Shown piece by piece: positions 6,892 through 15,000 of a stretch of DNA of 40,110 nucleotides. The position numbers were made by a program, and so were the translations under genes. The first letter of the stretch is position 1; every line of letters starts with the position of its first letter. The DNA comes from a virus: IMG/VR virus record IMGVR_UViG_3300030117_006024, positions 1 to 40,110 of that record; one strand, written 5' to 3'. The notes under the pieces were generated by a model. The model did not search any database. It saw only the letters and a list, made by a program, of their open reading frames with translations, and was not told the DNA's origin.

Positions 6892-7063
6892 GCCTCTCGC
6901 CTTCTTTGAGCCAAAAACGAGCCACGTCGCCATCTTCATTTAAATGCACGAACATGCCCTTTTCATATCTGTCTGGGTATGCTCTGCGGTGCCACTTATT
7001 ATACTTTTCGATCATTTCGCGGCTCATCCGCGAACTGACAAAAGCAGGTCCATCATCACTCAT
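6803..7063 (-). CDS. Antisense small gene inside the structural module
   Basis: An 86-residue ORF read from the minus strand, tail-to-tail with the 736-residue gene and overlapping it by 89 bases. The ATG at 7063 has a strong AGAGGAGA ribosome-binding site of the same type used by the early/lysogeny genes; a longer frame starting with GTG at 7111 is less likely. The protein has a natural-looking composition (Trp, Tyr, Arg-rich helix followed by GMFVHLNEDGDVARFW), unlike a shadow ORF. Function unknown. Its strand and ribosome-binding site suggest expression apart from the late genes, for example from the prophage (a moron-type gene) or early in infection. Confidence 0.6.
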   Translation of the reverse strand: MSDDGPAFVSSRMSREMIEKYNKWHRRAYPDRYEKGMFVHLNEDGDVARFWLKEGERLTLEQYRRLRPSSFPLLQPHQLPEDLDNR

Positions 7064-7064
7064 T

Positions 7065-7076
7065 AGGAGATCTCCT
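7065..7076. promoter_or_regulatory. 12-bp perfect palindrome AGGAGATCTCCT at a ribosome-binding site
   Basis: The Shine-Dalgarno of the minus-strand gene starting at 7063 is embedded in a perfect palindrome. In RNA the AGGAG could pair with CUCCU next to the start codon, which would lower translation; as DNA it could be an operator. Confidence 0.45.
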
Positions 7077-7171
7077 CTCTTTAGTGCTTTAGGCGGGATG
7101 CCAAGGCGCACAAGCTGAAGTTCAAATGCCTGCGTAATTTATACCTGACCCCAACCTAAAAGGAAACACCC

Positions 7172-7375
7172 ATGAGCCTACGAATGGAAGCGGCAATACA
7201 AGACCTGACCCGACGCATTGAGGCGCTCGAAGCCGCCGCACGACCGGCCAAGATCGTAAAGCCAAAGCACCTGGGGTTCGGTAAGTGGGGCCTGCAGGAC
7301 AACAGCGGCCAGCTCATAGACAGTGGTCCATATAGCAAGGAAGCCGCCCAAAAGGCAGCGCAAGTCGAGGCATAA
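7172..7375 (+). CDS. Small coiled-coil protein upstream of portal, 67 residues
   Basis: AAAGGAAA precedes ATG 7172, and the TAA is followed immediately by the portal ATG. Residues 1-25 form a heptad-like helix (MEAAIQDLTRRIEALEAAA). The rest (GFGKWGLQDNSGQLIDSGPYSKEAAQKAA) looks like a small alpha/beta unit. Probably a portal-associated or assembly factor; no function can be read from the sequence. Confidence 0.65.
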   Translation: MSLRMEAAIQDLTRRIEALEAAARPAKIVKPKHLGFGKWGLQDNSGQLIDSGPYSKEAAQKAAQVEA

Positions 7376-9535
7376 ATGGCAAGACGCAAGAAGGTAACAA
7401 CGCAGGCACTTAAAGCTATCATCAGCGACGGCCTGCGAAATAGCGCTGGCTACTATGGCGGCGAGCTGCAGCGGCGCAGAGAGAAGGCGCTTGAGTATTA
7501 TCTCGGCTACCCGATGGGCAACGAGATCGAGGGCCGCAGCCGCGTAATTAGCACTGATGTCATGGACACGGTTGAGAGCATGTTACCCAGCCTGCTCAAA
7601 GCATTTACTAGCACAAACGACGTTGTGAAGTTTGAGCCGGTCGGCCCCGAGGATGAAGCCGCCGCAGGCGTGGTCAGCGACTACTGCAACCACATATTTT
7701 TAAAAGACAACCCAGGCGTCATGCTGCTGCATGAGGTGTTTAAAGACGCGCTACTTTCCGGCTTTGGATGTCTCAAGACGCAATGGGTGGAAAAGACAGA
7801 CGTCACGACCGAGATGTATGAGGGCCTGACCGATGAGGAAATGGTCCTTATGCTCGCGGATAGAGAGGTCGAGGCGGTTGAGCATACAGTAACCGAGGAG
7901 CAAGTTAGCCTGGGGTCAGACGACTTGAGCCTCGAAGCTCCCGCCTCGCGCTCACACGATCTGAAGATCCGGCGCAAAAAGAACACCGGTCGCGTGGTCA
8001 TTGAATCAGTTGCGCCCGAGGACTTCTTTATCGAGCGCCGCGCACGCACTTTAGAGGAAGCTAATTTCGTTGCGCACCGCGCACGCTACACGGCCAGTGA
8101 CCTCGTCGCGATGGGCTACAAGAAATCAATTATCGACAACATCCCGTCGGTAAGTGATGAGCATCTCGGAACCGAGCAGCTCCTGCGAGAGGGCTTAGAC
8201 GATAGTGACTTTGGCAACTACCAAGGCGGCGAAGACGCACACGACCCCAGCCGCAGAGAGATTTATCTATACGACACATATGTGAAGGTAGATAGAAACG
8301 GCGATGGTATCGCCGAATGGGTGAGGGTACTGGCTGCAGGTTCAGGTGCTTACGAGATATTAGATGAAGAAGAAGTCGCGGAACCGCCTTTCAGTTGCCT
8401 CATTCCTATCCCAATGCCGCACCGGTTTTTCGGCATGTCTCTCGCAGACCAGCTCTTCACGATCCAAGACATCAAGACCAGCCTTTGGCGCAACTATCTA
8501 GACAGCGTCTATATCGGCAATAACCACCGTCATGAGGTGGTAGAGGGCATGGTCAACATGGACGACATGTTGAACAGCCGCCCAGGCGGTATCGTGCGCG
8601 TCAAACAGCCTGGGATGGTGCGCGAGCTGCAGCATTCGCCGGTCGGCCCGAGTGTGCTTGAGGCCATGCGTTATGCTGATGAGGTTAAAGAAGTGCGCAC
8701 GGGCGTGACAAAGAACGCCCAAGGTATCCACCAAGATCAGCTCAACCCCAACGCGACCGCGACCGGCGTCAAGCTCATGCTTGGTATGGCGCAGCAGCGC
8801 ATCGAGATGATCGGCCGCATCTTCGCAGAGGGCGGCGTCAAAGATCTGTTTAGCAAGATCCTCAAGTGCGTTGTCATGCACCAGCAGCAGGAGCGCATGG
8901 TCAGGATTCATAATCAGTGGGTGCCAATGGACCCAAGAAACTGGGACACACAATACGACGTCACCATCCAAGTCGGTCTAGGGTATGGCAATGATGAGAA
9001 ACGCGCCTTGGCCCTGACCAACGTCATCAATGCGCAAAAAGAGCTGGCCGGAAACATGGGCTTTGGCCCTGGCTCAATCGTCAGCAGGCAGAACGTATAC
9101 GCCAGCCTCACAGATCTGACCAAAGAGGGCGGCATCGATGGTGCCAAGTATTTCACCCAGCCTGCGCCCGACGGCTCAGACATGCCGCAGCCACAGCCTG
9201 ATCCAAACCAGACGTTTATGGAGAACCAGCTCAAGATCGAGGGCGAGAAGTTAAACGTGCGACGCGAAGAGATCCAGGCCGAGCAGGCGCGGAAGATGCA
9301 GGAGCTGGAAGCTGAGATGCAGATGAAAGCGCAGGAGCTGGAGATGAAGATGGCCGAGATGAACCAGCGCCTAGCTATCGAGCGTGAGAAGATAGCGGCC
9401 AACATCGAGCAGACCGCAGCCAAGATTGCGGCTGACGCGGAAGCCGGTGCCAGCAAGCTGGCCGTCGAGGCTGAGATGGCACGCGAGCGCTTAGAGCATG
9501 AAACTTTCGAGGGTGATAAGGACCGTCTATCATGA
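7376..9535 (+). CDS. Portal protein (P22-like)
   Basis: A 719-residue protein forming the dodecameric ring at the capsid vertex through which DNA is packaged and released. The start (MARRKKVTTQALKAIISDGL ... RRREKALEYYLG) and the body with VIESVAPEDFFIERRA, FGMSLADQLFTIQDIKTSLWRNYLD and NPNATATGVKLMLGMAQQRIEMIGR follow the P22-type portal pattern. The last 120 residues are a long Gln/Glu/Met-rich coiled coil (the barrel/tail of large portals). No truncation. Position after terminase and before scaffold and capsid genes is canonical. Confidence 0.93.
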   Translation: MARRKKVTTQALKAIISDGLRNSAGYYGGELQRRREKALEYYLGYPMGNEIEGRSRVISTDVMDTVESMLPSLLKAFTSTNDVVKFEPVGPEDEAAAGVVSDYCNHIFLKDNPGVMLLHEVFKDALLSGFGCLKTQWVEKTDVTTEMYEGLTDEEMVLMLADREVEAVEHTVTEEQVSLGSDDLSLEAPASRSHDLKIRRKKNTGRVVIESVAPEDFFIERRARTLEEANFVAHRARYTASDLVAMGYKKSIIDNIPSVSDEHLGTEQLLREGLDDSDFGNYQGGEDAHDPSRREIYLYDTYVKVDRNGDGIAEWVRVLAAGSGAYEILDEEEVAEPPFSCLIPIPMPHRFFGMSLADQLFTIQDIKTSLWRNYLDSVYIGNNHRHEVVEGMVNMDDMLNSRPGGIVRVKQPGMVRELQHSPVGPSVLEAMRYADEVKEVRTGVTKNAQGIHQDQLNPNATATGVKLMLGMAQQRIEMIGRIFAEGGVKDLFSKILKCVVMHQQQERMVRIHNQWVPMDPRNWDTQYDVTIQVGLGYGNDEKRALALTNVINAQKELAGNMGFGPGSIVSRQNVYASLTDLTKEGGIDGAKYFTQPAPDGSDMPQPQPDPNQTFMENQLKIEGEKLNVRREEIQAEQARKMQELEAEMQMKAQELEMKMAEMNQRLAIEREKIAANIEQTAAKIAADAEAGASKLAVEAEMARERLEHETFEGDKDRLS

Positions 9536-11067
9536 GCCTACTCGATCCCTGGCGGCAAGCACGCGCCGACATAATCGCATCACGTCCGACCTATACGCCG
9601 TTCTACACCCCTGGTGACTACGCCGTCACCGTCGGCAACCCAGACACCGACATGGTCGATCAGGTTTCCCCAGAAGTCTTGCCGCAAGTGGTGCAGCGAC
9701 AGAATGAGGTAATGGACGACGGCGGCATTGATGGGCCATCACTGTACGACGTACACGGCCGAGGCATTGCAGTTGATCCGAGGCCAGATCAAAAATTAGG
9801 CGTTGCAGCAGTTGACAGGTTTCCTACGCCAGCCGGATTGTTAGATGAGCCAAATAACCCTGGCTACGGCATGACCTACGGTACAGGGCAGGGGCCGGTC
9901 AATGATTATGCGCAGGAAGATTTAACGTCATACTACGAAGCGGCACCAGGGCCTGTCGGCGGTTACGGCGTTCCTGGCGCAATGACGATGGCAAATATGA
10001 CCCCTAGCGGCGTTACCTACGACGAAAGTGGCCGCGCATACGCGCCAGCTCTTGACCCAAGAGATGAGCCGCCAAGCCTACTAGAAAGCATGGGTCTGGT
10101 TGCATCAAAAGACACGCGCGGCGGTGAATTTGACACACTGGGCCAAAGCCTTCTTGATCCAGAAATCGCAGACGCGCGCAATTTGCGCGACGGTGCCTCT
10201 TTCTTGGCCCAAGGGCTTCCTATGGGCACCTTATTTTCTCACATGATTGGCAGCAGTCGCGCCGGTGATTTATCTGAGGTTGGCCCCTACGGTCGCGACT
10301 CATTTGGCAATTATCGATTCAACGCCTCCGGCCCGATGGGCACGTTAATGGCACCGCTCGGCGAGCTTATGGACAACAACGATTTCTCTGGCCGCTATGG
10401 TTTGGGCACCGTCGGCAATACCGGCATCTCAGCAACGCCAGCAATGTTTAATGACGACGGCACGCCCAAGGGCGGCGCATTTGGCTACGGGCTAGGATTT
10501 AAACTCGACGGCACCTTTGGAAGCCTTAACGCCGTGGATGCAAATGATCAGCTAGGCATCGATGACCAAATGGGCCGCGCTGGTTTTGAAGGCGACGATA
10601 CCGGCACCGCAACCGGCACCACCGCGATGGGCGATACTTATAGCGCATCCGGCATGACCGGCGGCATTGAAGACCATTTTGGCGATGACGGCGACGGCGG
10701 CGGTGGTGGCGGCGATGGGTGTGTAATCGCAACTCACGGCGTCAAGACTGGCGGCTTTTCGGAGCGCGACAAGGCCAAAGCCGAGGTTTGGTGCCAGAAA
10801 AAATATCACGGCAAATGGTGGGGCGAAATTTTCCGCAAGGGTTATCAATACCTGGGCAATCGCGCCATCGAGCGTGGCAAAGCCCAAAAATATTATGGCG
10901 AATTTAAGGCGTTCATTGCCTACGGTCGCGGCCTTAAGCCAGGGCTAAAACACGCCATCAATTACTACCTGCGCACCGTGCAATTCTTTACCACCGGCGC
11001 AGCTCTGACCGGCGTGGAACAGTTTCAGAAACTGCGAAAGAAAATAAATGACCTTAGAAACGGATAG
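9532..11067 (+). CDS. Structural protein with CFI-box-like C-terminal domain, 511 residues
   Basis: Starts in an ATGA overlap with portal. Residues 1-400 are Gly/Asp/Pro-rich, repetitive and probably disordered, ending in an Asp/Gly run (GDDGDGGGGGGDG). The C-terminal about 115 residues are distinct: CVIATHGVKTGGF, then AEVWCQKKYHGKWWGEIFRKGYQYLG and a basic helix rich in Tyr and Lys. CVIATHG recalls the CFI-box C-terminal domain, whose function is not known to me. The low-complexity arm plus compact tail suggests a virion or scaffold-associated protein. No enzyme motif is certain. Confidence 0.6.
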   Translation: MSLLDPWRQARADIIASRPTYTPFYTPGDYAVTVGNPDTDMVDQVSPEVLPQVVQRQNEVMDDGGIDGPSLYDVHGRGIAVDPRPDQKLGVAAVDRFPTPAGLLDEPNNPGYGMTYGTGQGPVNDYAQEDLTSYYEAAPGPVGGYGVPGAMTMANMTPSGVTYDESGRAYAPALDPRDEPPSLLESMGLVASKDTRGGEFDTLGQSLLDPEIADARNLRDGASFLAQGLPMGTLFSHMIGSSRAGDLSEVGPYGRDSFGNYRFNASGPMGTLMAPLGELMDNNDFSGRYGLGTVGNTGISATPAMFNDDGTPKGGAFGYGLGFKLDGTFGSLNAVDANDQLGIDDQMGRAGFEGDDTGTATGTTAMGDTYSASGMTGGIEDHFGDDGDGGGGGGDGCVIATHGVKTGGFSERDKAKAEVWCQKKYHGKWWGEIFRKGYQYLGNRAIERGKAQKYYGEFKAFIAYGRGLKPGLKHAINYYLRTVQFFTTGAALTGVEQFQKLRKKINDLRNG

Positions 11068-11296
11068 ACGGCGCGGCGACGCTGCGCGATTGGTGCTGGA
11101 AAATGAGGTTTTCCAAGAAGCCTTTGCAGATCTAGAACAGGCCATCTTTGAAGAATGGAAAACAAGCGACGACGTGGACGTGCGCGAGAGCCTTTGGCTC
11201 ATGCTGCAGATCGTGCCGCGCTTTCAATCAGTGTTTATCAGTGCCGTGAGCAACGGAGCTGTCGCGAATAAGGAATTACAAAGGTTCATGAACTAG
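11048..11296 (+). CDS. Small acidic protein between portal and scaffold, 82 residues
   Basis: Begins 20 bases inside the preceding gene and ends 10 bases before the scaffold start. The product is all-helical in appearance (FQEAFADLEQAIFEEWK ... ESLWLMLQIVPRFQSVF) and acidic. Small proteins of this type are common between portal and scaffold genes and may assist head assembly. No assigned function. Confidence 0.7.
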   Translation: MTLETDRRRGDAARLVLENEVFQEAFADLEQAIFEEWKTSDDVDVRESLWLMLQIVPRFQSVFISAVSNGAVANKELQRFMN

Positions 11297-11306
11297 GAGA
11301 TTTAAT

Positions 11307-12347
11307 ATGACCGATGAAACGGTGACACCGGCCCAGCCGGAAGCTGTGGAGGTAACCGACGTCCAAACGGCGTCAAACGCGTTACAGAGTCTACTGGATT
11401 TTGGCGGTGAGCCAGAGCAACCCAACGACGATGGCGCGCCTGCGGAGCAAAGCGAAGAGACCGCCACACCGGAACCGGAAGCGGACGAAAGTGAAGCTCC
11501 TGTCGCTGACGAAAGCGACTATTCTGCTGACAACGAAGAAACCGAGGTGCAAGCCGCCGAGGAGCCTGCCGAGTTCTACGAAGTCACTCTCCCAGGTGGC
11601 GAGAAAGCGGAGGTCACCCTCGATGAATTGCAGCGAGGCTATTCGCGTGAGCAGGATTATACTCGCAAGACTGAAGACCTTGCGGGCCAACGCCGAGCGT
11701 TGGCGGCTGAGCGCGAACAGGCGCAACAAGCCGTCGAACAGAACCGGCAGCAATATGCCCAGCGTCTGCACGAACTAGCGCAGACGGTTGGGGTTAACTT
11801 ACAGGCCGAGCAGAGTACGGACTGGGATCAGCTCAAAGAGGAAGATCCGGTCGAGTTTGCGACGCGATGGGCAGACCATCAGCGCAAGCAAGAACAGTTC
11901 CGCACAGCTCAAGCTGAGCTGCAGCACTTTCAACAGGAAGAGCAGCAGAAAATGGCGCAGCAACATCAGCAAGTATTGGCAGAGCAAAGCCGACGTCTTG
12001 CCGAGGCGCTGCCTCAGTATGCGGATGAGGAAAAAGGTGAGCAGTTCAGAAATGACCTGCGCAGCTTCCTCAAAAATAACTACGGTGGATTTAATGACAA
12101 CGAGATTGGCTCGGTCGTCGATGCCCGTCACGTTCAATTGATCCATGATGCCATGCAGTGGCGCAAGCTGCAGGATGGCAAGACAACGACCGAGAAGAAG
12201 GTGCGGCCGTTGCCAAAAGTGGTTAAGCCGTCAGCACAGGCCCAAAAGGTTGACACCGACGCCGAGCAAATTGCTGCTAAAATGAAACGGGCAAGGAAGT
12301 CAGGAAGCGTCAGAGACGCTGCCGACGCTCTTGCCGATATACTTTAG
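11307..12347 (+). CDS. Capsid assembly scaffolding protein
   Basis: 346 residues with an AGGAG ribosome-binding site. The N-terminal 90 residues are very acidic and disordered (many Glu, Pro, Ala). A short folded patch follows (FYEVTLPGGEKAEVTLDELQRGY), then a long Gln/Glu coiled coil (about 125-240), and finally a basic C-terminal helix (KMKRARKSGSVRDAADALADIL). This order matches scaffolding proteins, whose basic C-terminus contacts the capsid protein. It lies directly upstream of the major capsid gene, as expected. The protein would leave or be cleaved from the prohead during maturation. Confidence 0.88.
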   Translation: MTDETVTPAQPEAVEVTDVQTASNALQSLLDFGGEPEQPNDDGAPAEQSEETATPEPEADESEAPVADESDYSADNEETEVQAAEEPAEFYEVTLPGGEKAEVTLDELQRGYSREQDYTRKTEDLAGQRRALAAEREQAQQAVEQNRQQYAQRLHELAQTVGVNLQAEQSTDWDQLKEEDPVEFATRWADHQRKQEQFRTAQAELQHFQQEEQQKMAQQHQQVLAEQSRRLAEALPQYADEEKGEQFRNDLRSFLKNNYGGFNDNEIGSVVDARHVQLIHDAMQWRKLQDGKTTTEKKVRPLPKVVKPSAQAQKVDTDAEQIAAKMKRARKSGSVRDAADALADIL

Positions 12348-12359
12348 GAGTAAAGTGTT

Positions 12360-13307
12360 ATGGCTCAACCCAGTAACGCTTTCGACACATATGATTCAAA
12401 GGGGAACAGAGAGTCGCTCTCCGACATCATTACGTCGATCTCGCCGATGGACACGCCGTTCATGTCCATGTGCAAACAAGCTAAAGCCACTGCAACTTAT
12501 GAGGAGTGGATGACAGATACCCTCGCTTCCGCAAGCACGTCGAATGCGGTAATCGAAGGTGATGAAGCAACCCTGGACGCCTCAGTCGCAACTGTTCGCG
12601 TCGGAAATTACACACAAATTTCTGACAAAACAGTTGTCACGACCGGCACTCAGGAAGTCATTTCCAAGGCAGGCCGCAAATCAGAGCTGGCCTACCAAGT
12701 CGCGAAAAAAGGCAAAGAACTCAAGCGCGACATGGAAGCGACCTTGACTGCGAACCAAGCCCAAGTTGCGGGTAACGCAACAACCGCTCGTAAGATCGGT
12801 TCTTTGGGATCTTGGATTGCAACCAACGACGTGCTTGGCACCGGCTCAGCCGCCAGCCCCACGGGCGACGGTACGGACGCCAGGACCGACGGCACGCAGC
12901 GTGCCTTGACGGAAAGCCTTCTCAAAACAGCAATTCAAAACTGCTGGACCGAGGGCGGCGAGCCATCAATGGTCATGGTTGGACCGCACAACAAAACTGT
13001 GATCAGTGGTTTCACTGGTAACAGCACGCGGTTCGATGTTGGGGAAGACAAGAAACTGACGGCGTCGATTGACGTGTATGAGTCAGACTTCGGTGCGCTA
13101 GATATTGTTCCTAACAGGTTCAGTCGCGAGCGGGACGTTTGGGTGTTGGATAAGGACCATTGGGAAATCTCTTATCTCCGGCCCTTTAGCCAGCATGAAC
13201 TCAGCAAGACCGGCGATTCCGAGAAGCGCCAGATGCTTGTCGAGTACACCCTGATCTCACGTCAGGAAAAAGCAAGCGGCATGGTTGCCGATTGCACGAC
13301 CAGCTAA
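12360..13307 (+). CDS. Major capsid protein (SU10 / DUF5309-like)
   Basis: 315 residues with TAGGAG upstream. The N-terminus (SNAFDTYDSKGNRESLSDIITSISPMDTPFMS) and the segment VGNYTQISDKTVVTTGTQEVISKAG match the SU10/DUF5309 family of HK97-fold head proteins. The pattern ELAYQVAKKGKELKRDME followed by a variable loop (GSAASPTGDGTDA) and a C-terminal beta domain (DIVPNRFSRERDVWVLDKDHWEISYLRPF) completes the fold. Length is typical. Followed by a strong terminator, which may let capsid mRNA accumulate above that of tail genes. Confidence 0.92.
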   Translation: MAQPSNAFDTYDSKGNRESLSDIITSISPMDTPFMSMCKQAKATATYEEWMTDTLASASTSNAVIEGDEATLDASVATVRVGNYTQISDKTVVTTGTQEVISKAGRKSELAYQVAKKGKELKRDMEATLTANQAQVAGNATTARKIGSLGSWIATNDVLGTGSAASPTGDGTDARTDGTQRALTESLLKTAIQNCWTEGGEPSMVMVGPHNKTVISGFTGNSTRFDVGEDKKLTASIDVYESDFGALDIVPNRFSRERDVWVLDKDHWEISYLRPFSQHELSKTGDSEKRQMLVEYTLISRQEKASGMVADCTTS

Positions 13308-13331
13308 TAGCTGATCACAACCAACCGAGAG

Positions 13332-13361
13332 GGGCGGTCCTAGTGACCGCCCTTTTCTTTT
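13332..13361 (+). terminator. Intrinsic terminator after the major capsid gene
   Basis: GGGCGGTC (13332-13339) and GACCGCCC (13345-13352) form a perfect 8-bp stem with a 5-base loop, followed by TTTTCTTTT. It separates head from tail genes. Partial read-through or an antiterminator would be needed for tail expression, since no clear promoter is visible in the 100-base gap. Confidence 0.88.
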
Positions 13362-13408
13362 AAGCAGCCAGAACGCCCAGGCGTGGGTGACGGCCATAGG
13401 AGATTATC

Positions 13409-13756
13409 ATGCGCACGCTAAACGACTATTTCATTCCTTTTAAAATCACTGACGTCTCAACCGCTGGTCAGGTATATGTGCCTGTTCCCGACGGGGGAAA
13501 GATCGTCAAAGTCATCACCGCTCTCAACGGCGCTATCGGTACAGCCGACGCTGTCCTGACGCTCAAGATTGGCGGCACCGCCGTCACCGGCGGCACAGTG
13601 ACAATCACGCAATCCGGTTCCGCAGCGGGTGACGTGGACAGTTGTGTCCCGACAGCAGCCAATGAGGTGCTGGAAGACGGCTCCATTGAAATTGAAACAA
13701 ACGGTGCCAGCTCCAACGCAATTAGCGTTGACGGCGTCATCATTGTAAGACGCTAG
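13409..13756 (+). CDS. Putative capsid decoration / small virion protein
   Basis: 115 residues; AGGAG 7 bases before ATG 13409. Almost entirely beta-strand with many Val, Thr, Gly and Ile (VYVPVPDGGKIVKVITALNG ... ISVDGVIIVRR), like the small beta-rich proteins after the capsid gene in podoviruses that decorate the head. No membrane segment. Function inferred from position and composition. Confidence 0.6.
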   Translation: MRTLNDYFIPFKITDVSTAGQVYVPVPDGGKIVKVITALNGAIGTADAVLTLKIGGTAVTGGTVTITQSGSAAGDVDSCVPTAANEVLEDGSIEIETNGASSNAISVDGVIIVRR

Positions 13757-13765
13757 GAGCAAGAT

Positions 13766-14065
13766 ATGCACCCGTTTCACTCTTTCTCAAATGGCGCGGC
13801 TGGCGTATCAGTCACGTCAGGCGGTTCAAGTGCTGAAACGGCAATTCCAAATGATGCGAGCGGGTCAACCGCTCGCGTTGTTCGGATTGCTGCTAACGGC
13901 ACTTGTCATGTTAAGCCGGTGCTTACTGGCACGGCTGCGACCGCCAATGACATTTTGATCCAGCCTGGAGACGCCATCTTCTTACACGTCCAAGGGTTCA
14001 CGCACATTGCATACATTCAACGTGCGGCCGGTTCAGTCATAACAATTACACCGGTCGAAGTATGA
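13766..14065 (+). CDS. Small beta-rich virion protein, 99 residues
   Basis: Preceded by AGGAGCAAG. Rich in Ala, Thr, Gly and Val, with likely beta strands (ARVVRIAANGTCHVKPVLTG, DAIFLHVQGFTHIAYIQ). It is probably structural; a head-fibre or decoration role fits its place between the capsid and connector genes. Its stop overlaps the next start by 4 bases (ATGA). Confidence 0.55.
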   Translation: MHPFHSFSNGAAGVSVTSGGSSAETAIPNDASGSTARVVRIAANGTCHVKPVLTGTAATANDILIQPGDAIFLHVQGFTHIAYIQRAAGSVITITPVEV

Positions 14066-14376
14066 CCAACGATTGGGTCCAAACACGCTGGCACGAAGAC
14101 GAGTCAGCCGGACAGGTAACCGTCGAGCGAGTGCAAGATGTTGAAGATATTATCAACAACAACAAGCGCTCGCTCAACGACGGCACGAATGGCTATAGCA
14201 AGTCCAAGGATCTAAAACGCGTCGCGTCGATCCCATTAGTCGTCATCGAGCAGTGGATGAAAGAAGACGGCGTCAATTTTTTGTCGCTGCAAGGAACAGA
14301 TCGTCAAAAGTATTTGCGAAAGAAATTAAACGACCCCAACAACAGATGGCTGCGGACAAGCAGCGGCCGCATGTAG
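14062..14376 (+). CDS. Conserved-type small protein before the adaptor gene, 104 residues
   Basis: Starts in ATGA with the preceding gene. Charged alpha-helical protein with a motif typical of phage head-completion neighbours (LKRVASIPLVVIEQWMKEDGVNF) and a C-terminal LRTSSGRM tail. Proteins like this often lie directly upstream of the gp4-like adaptor. A role in head completion or tail attachment is inferred from synteny only. Confidence 0.6.
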   Translation: MTNDWVQTRWHEDESAGQVTVERVQDVEDIINNNKRSLNDGTNGYSKSKDLKRVASIPLVVIEQWMKEDGVNFLSLQGTDRQKYLRKKLNDPNNRWLRTSSGRM

Positions 14377-14385
14377 GAGCTGACA

Positions 14386-15000
14386 GTGGCGCTCAACAAT
14401 TACACCAACATCAAAGCGGCGGTTGCTGACTATCTCGACCGGTCGGATCTCACAAACCAGATCACCGACTTTTTAACGATGGCCGAAAACCGTATTTATC
14501 GCGACCTGCGCGTTGCTGATATGGAAACCGCACTTAGCGCTACGATCAGCAGCGGCACGATTAGTGTGCCGTCGGGTTATGTTGAGGCCAAATACTTTTA
14601 CATCGACACCAGCCCAGCTCAACCGCTGCAGCGTAAAAGTGTGTCATACATTTATGAGAACTATCCGACCCGCAGCTCGGACGCCAAGCCGGTGTATTAC
14701 GCCAGGGAGGGTGCGAGCTTTATCTTTGGCCCGTTCCCCAACAGCGACTATACCGTCAAAGGCACTTACTATAAAAAGCTGACAGCTCTCGCGGCATCAA
14801 GCAACGAAACCAATTTCATAACTGAGGATCTCCCAGGCGCGCTGTTGTTCGGCGCACTGGTCGAAGCCGAGCCTTTTTTGCAAAACGATGAGCGTCTCGC
14901 CGTCTGGCAGTCGCGCTATGCCGAGATCATTCAAGAGGTGCAGGCCCAGGATGATGCAGAGGCGCTGAGCGGCTCACCGTTAGCGGTGACCGCGACGTGA
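14386..15000 (+). CDS. Head-to-tail adaptor (P22 gp4-like)
   Basis: 204 residues from a GTG at 14386 with TAGGAG 7 bases upstream. N-terminal pattern NIKAAVADYLDRSDLTNQITDFLTMAENRIYRDLRV, followed by SGYVEAKYFYI and a C-terminal helical region (LPGALLFGALVEAEPFLQNDERL), is that of phage adaptor proteins that bind under the portal ring. Length is normal. The gene ends in GTGA overlapping the GTG start of the hub gene. Confidence 0.8.
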   Translation: MALNNYTNIKAAVADYLDRSDLTNQITDFLTMAENRIYRDLRVADMETALSATISSGTISVPSGYVEAKYFYIDTSPAQPLQRKSVSYIYENYPTRSSDAKPVYYAREGASFIFGPFPNSDYTVKGTYYKKLTALAASSNETNFITEDLPGALLFGALVEAEPFLQNDERLAVWQSRYAEIIQEVQAQDDAEALSGSPLAVTAT

